Source: Anaerolineae bacterium (lineage in GTDB: Bacteria > Chloroflexota > Anaerolineae > Aggregatilineales > Aggregatilineaceae). From it: a stretch of 6,162 nucleotides of DNA. Location of the stretch: positions 1-6,162 of the forward strand of contig JAGPFT010000195.1 of assembly GCA_018056405.1 (NCBI GenBank). Reading direction: 5' to 3'. Below the pieces are notes generated by a model, which worked only from the letters and a program-made list of their open reading frames with translations, did no database searches and was not told the origin of the DNA. This document shows positions 5,356-6,162 of this stretch, in pieces (within the stretch, counting starts at the first letter, position 1; every line of letters starts with the position of its first letter). Position numbers and translations under genes: made by a program.

Positions 5356-5384
5356 ACTATAACTATATTTGAACATGCAAGCAA
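5356..5384 (-). promoter_or_regulatory. Sigma70-type promoter of the thermonuclease gene
   Basis: Reading the minus strand, TTGCTT (5384-5379) is followed after exactly 17 bases by TATAGT (5361-5356). The AT-rich spacer stands out from the GC-rich flanks. The -10 ends about 31 bases before the start codon, leaving a short leader with the RBS. It is the best-formed promoter in the window. Confidence 0.6.
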
Positions 5385-5395
5385 GATCAAGCGGT

Positions 5396-5479
5396 GGGGG
5401 AAGCCACACAGCTTCCCCCTCTCTCTATGTCGGGCGCGCTGCAACCAGACTTCCGAAGTTTCCGAAACTTCGGAAGTCT
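5396..5479. repeat. Composite two-hairpin repeat, copy B
   Basis: Hairpin 1 is GGGGGAAGC (5396-5404) with GCTTCCCCC (5411-5419), loop CACACA. After 27 bases hairpin 2 is AGACTTCCGAAGTTT (5447-5461) with AAACTTCGGAAGTCT (5465-5479), loop CCG. Both 15-base arms are identical to copy A at 4246-4278, while the loops differ. Copy B lies just upstream of the thermonuclease promoter. Confidence 0.9.
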
Positions 5480-5511
5480 GATCGCCGAACACCTGCGCCT
5501 CACCCCCTCAA

Positions 5512-5542
5512 TCCCCCTCTCCAGCCGAGCTAGAGAGGGGGA
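5512..5542. repeat. C/G-tract hairpin
   Basis: TCCCCCTCTC (5512-5521) pairs perfectly with GAGAGGGGGA (5533-5542). The 11-base loop holds a further AGC/GCT pairing. CTCACCCCCTCA just before it (5500-5511) matches the start of the 94-bp palindromic elements, so this may be a shortened relative lacking their right arm. Confidence 0.7.
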
Positions 5543-5567
5543 CTTTGACCGCCAGATGGGGCGTTTT

Positions 5568-5605
5568 CCCCCTCCCTGGCTTGGCCGGCCAGGGGGAGGG
5601 GCGTT
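5568..5605. repeat. C/G-tract hairpin with GGGGCGTT tail
   Basis: CCCCCTCCCTGGC (5568-5580) pairs with GCCAGGGGGAGGGG (5588-5601) with a small G bulge. GGGGCGTT at 5598-5605 follows the stem. The same octamer precedes this hairpin (5558-5565) and follows the next one (5700-5707). Confidence 0.65.
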
Positions 5606-5659
5606 CCGCCTATGCCATACGCCTGGGAGCCTTAAGTGGGTGCCCATGAGGCGGCTCTT

Positions 5660-5704
5660 CCCTTCCCCTAGCTTTGCTGGGGGAAGGGGCCGGGGGATAG
5701 GGGC
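5660..5704. repeat. CCCTTCCCC hairpin repeat, copy 2
   Basis: CCCTTCCCCTAGC (5660-5672) pairs with GCTGGGGGAAGGG (5676-5688), one T-G wobble, loop TTT. The tail GGGCCGGGGGATAGGGG matches the tail of the hairpin at 1866-1904, identifying one family. With its neighbours it fills the region between 5480 and the promoter at 5736. I see no gene there; the long minus-strand frame across 5387-5905 is a repeat artefact. Confidence 0.7.
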
Positions 5705-5735
5705 GTTCTTTCGTGGCCCCCCTGTCGGAACCCGA

Positions 5736-5773
5736 TTGCCCCCCACCCTGGCTCGCAGTACAATCGAGTTACA
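5736..5773 (+). promoter_or_regulatory. Promoter of the receiver-domain gene
   Basis: TTGCCC (5736-5741), a 17-base spacer, and TACAAT (5759-5764) form a good sigma70-type promoter. GTTACA follows after three bases (5768-5773), exactly as in the promoter at 313-327. The start codon is 37 bases past the -10. Confidence 0.55.
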
Positions 5774-5801
5774 CACGTTACCCAGATCGGGCGGGCCGAC
5801 C

Positions 5802-6162
5802 ATGATCACACGTCTTTTGTTGATTGACGCCAATATCTCGTTCATCGTCACGCTCAAACAGGCGCTAGAGAGCACGGGCCAGTTCCGCGTCAACCTGGCG
5901 GCCAACGGCCAGGCGGCCCAGGAGGCCCTGCTGCACAGCCAGTATCACGCCGTCCTGTTGGATTGCGACCTGGCCGGCATGGGGTCTCAGGCGTTGGTGG
6001 ACCTCATCCGCCAGATCAGGCCCGATCTGCCTGTGATCATGATGTCGGACGATGCAGAACAGCTTGAACGCGCCCAGACGGGGGACGTGCAGGGCCTGCT
6101 GGCCAAGCCGTTCACGGCGCGCGAGTTGATCGCTTTTCTGCGCGATCTCATCGGCGGTGCCG
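5802..6162 (+). CDS. Response-regulator receiver domain protein, partial (3' end missing)
   Basis: The 120 visible residues are a complete receiver (REC) domain and the frame is still open at the window edge, so an output domain may follow. REC domains accept a phosphoryl group from a histidine kinase. The phospho-acceptor is D54 in HAVLLDCDLAG, with S82 at the conserved Ser/Thr position and K102-P103 as the conserved Lys-Pro. The usual acidic pair near the N-terminus is only half present: LLLIDANIS has D9 and then Ala10 where a second acidic residue binds magnesium. That may weaken phosphorylation. No strong RBS is visible (GGGCGGG about 8 bases upstream is weak), but ATG 5802 gives a full first beta-strand. 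The cognate kinase is not in the window. Confidence 0.85.
   Translation, partial: MITRLLLIDANISFIVTLKQALESTGQFRVNLAANGQAAQEALLHSQYHAVLLDCDLAGMGSQALVDLIRQIRPDLPVIMMSDDAEQLERAQTGDVQGLLAKPFTARELIAFLRDLIGGA

Noticed and set aside
4193..5479. Insertion sequence or composite transposon around the nuclease gene
   Set aside because: No transposase gene and no target-site duplication is visible. The flanking units are same-orientation hairpin repeats, not IS ends, so I report a bracketed locus only.
5387..5905. 172-codon minus-strand frame over the hairpin array
   Set aside because: It consists largely of translated palindromic repeats and overlaps the receiver gene's promoter and start.

Overview
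The window is GC-rich (roughly 60-65% by eye) and looks like a chromosomal stretch from a Chloroflexota bacterium, probably Anaerolineae-like. This rests on a style of protein often seen there: a zinc-ribbon protein with a long acidic Pro/Ala linker and C-terminal membrane helices, a secreted cohesin-like/PD40 protein with an SH3-like module, and a secreted thermonuclease with SH3b and Excalibur domains. The intergenic DNA is packed with G/C-tract hairpins. The taxonomic call is an inference; no rRNA or other marker gene is present.

Layout, left to right. Positions 1-359 hold a duplicated 62-bp segment, a 94-bp palindromic element and a promoter/RBS for the first gene. Positions 360-1661 (+) encode a zinc-ribbon, proline-rich, three-helix membrane protein. 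A second copy of the palindromic element begins 15 bases after its stop codon. Positions 1771-2139 hold a C/G hairpin, an inverted half copy of the palindromic element, a T-rich hairpin and an extended -10 promoter. Positions 2140-4164 (+) encode a secreted protein: signal peptide, cohesin-like domain, six-bladed PD40/TolB-like propeller with a 44-residue period, SH3-like domain, Cys-rich linker and InlB-type repeat.

Convergent to it, positions 5324 to 4384 (-) encode a secreted staphylococcal-type nuclease. Its C-terminal SH3b and Excalibur domains lie in another frame, separated by an 11-G tract. This is either a sequencing error, a real frameshift, or a phase-variable or slippage site. The nuclease locus is clearly less GC-rich than its surroundings and is flanked by two same-orientation copies of a composite two-hairpin repeat. 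Positions 5396-5735 hold more hairpins, followed by a promoter and a response-regulator receiver domain (5802 onward, +) that runs off the right edge.

Functionally the window reads as independent single-gene transcription units separated by repeats, not as one operon. Two products should be exported and one is membrane-anchored. I see no defence system, CRISPR array, tRNA or rRNA. The most unusual signals are the G-tract frameshift inside the nuclease gene, the paired composite repeats around that low-GC locus, and the dense families of related intergenic hairpins.
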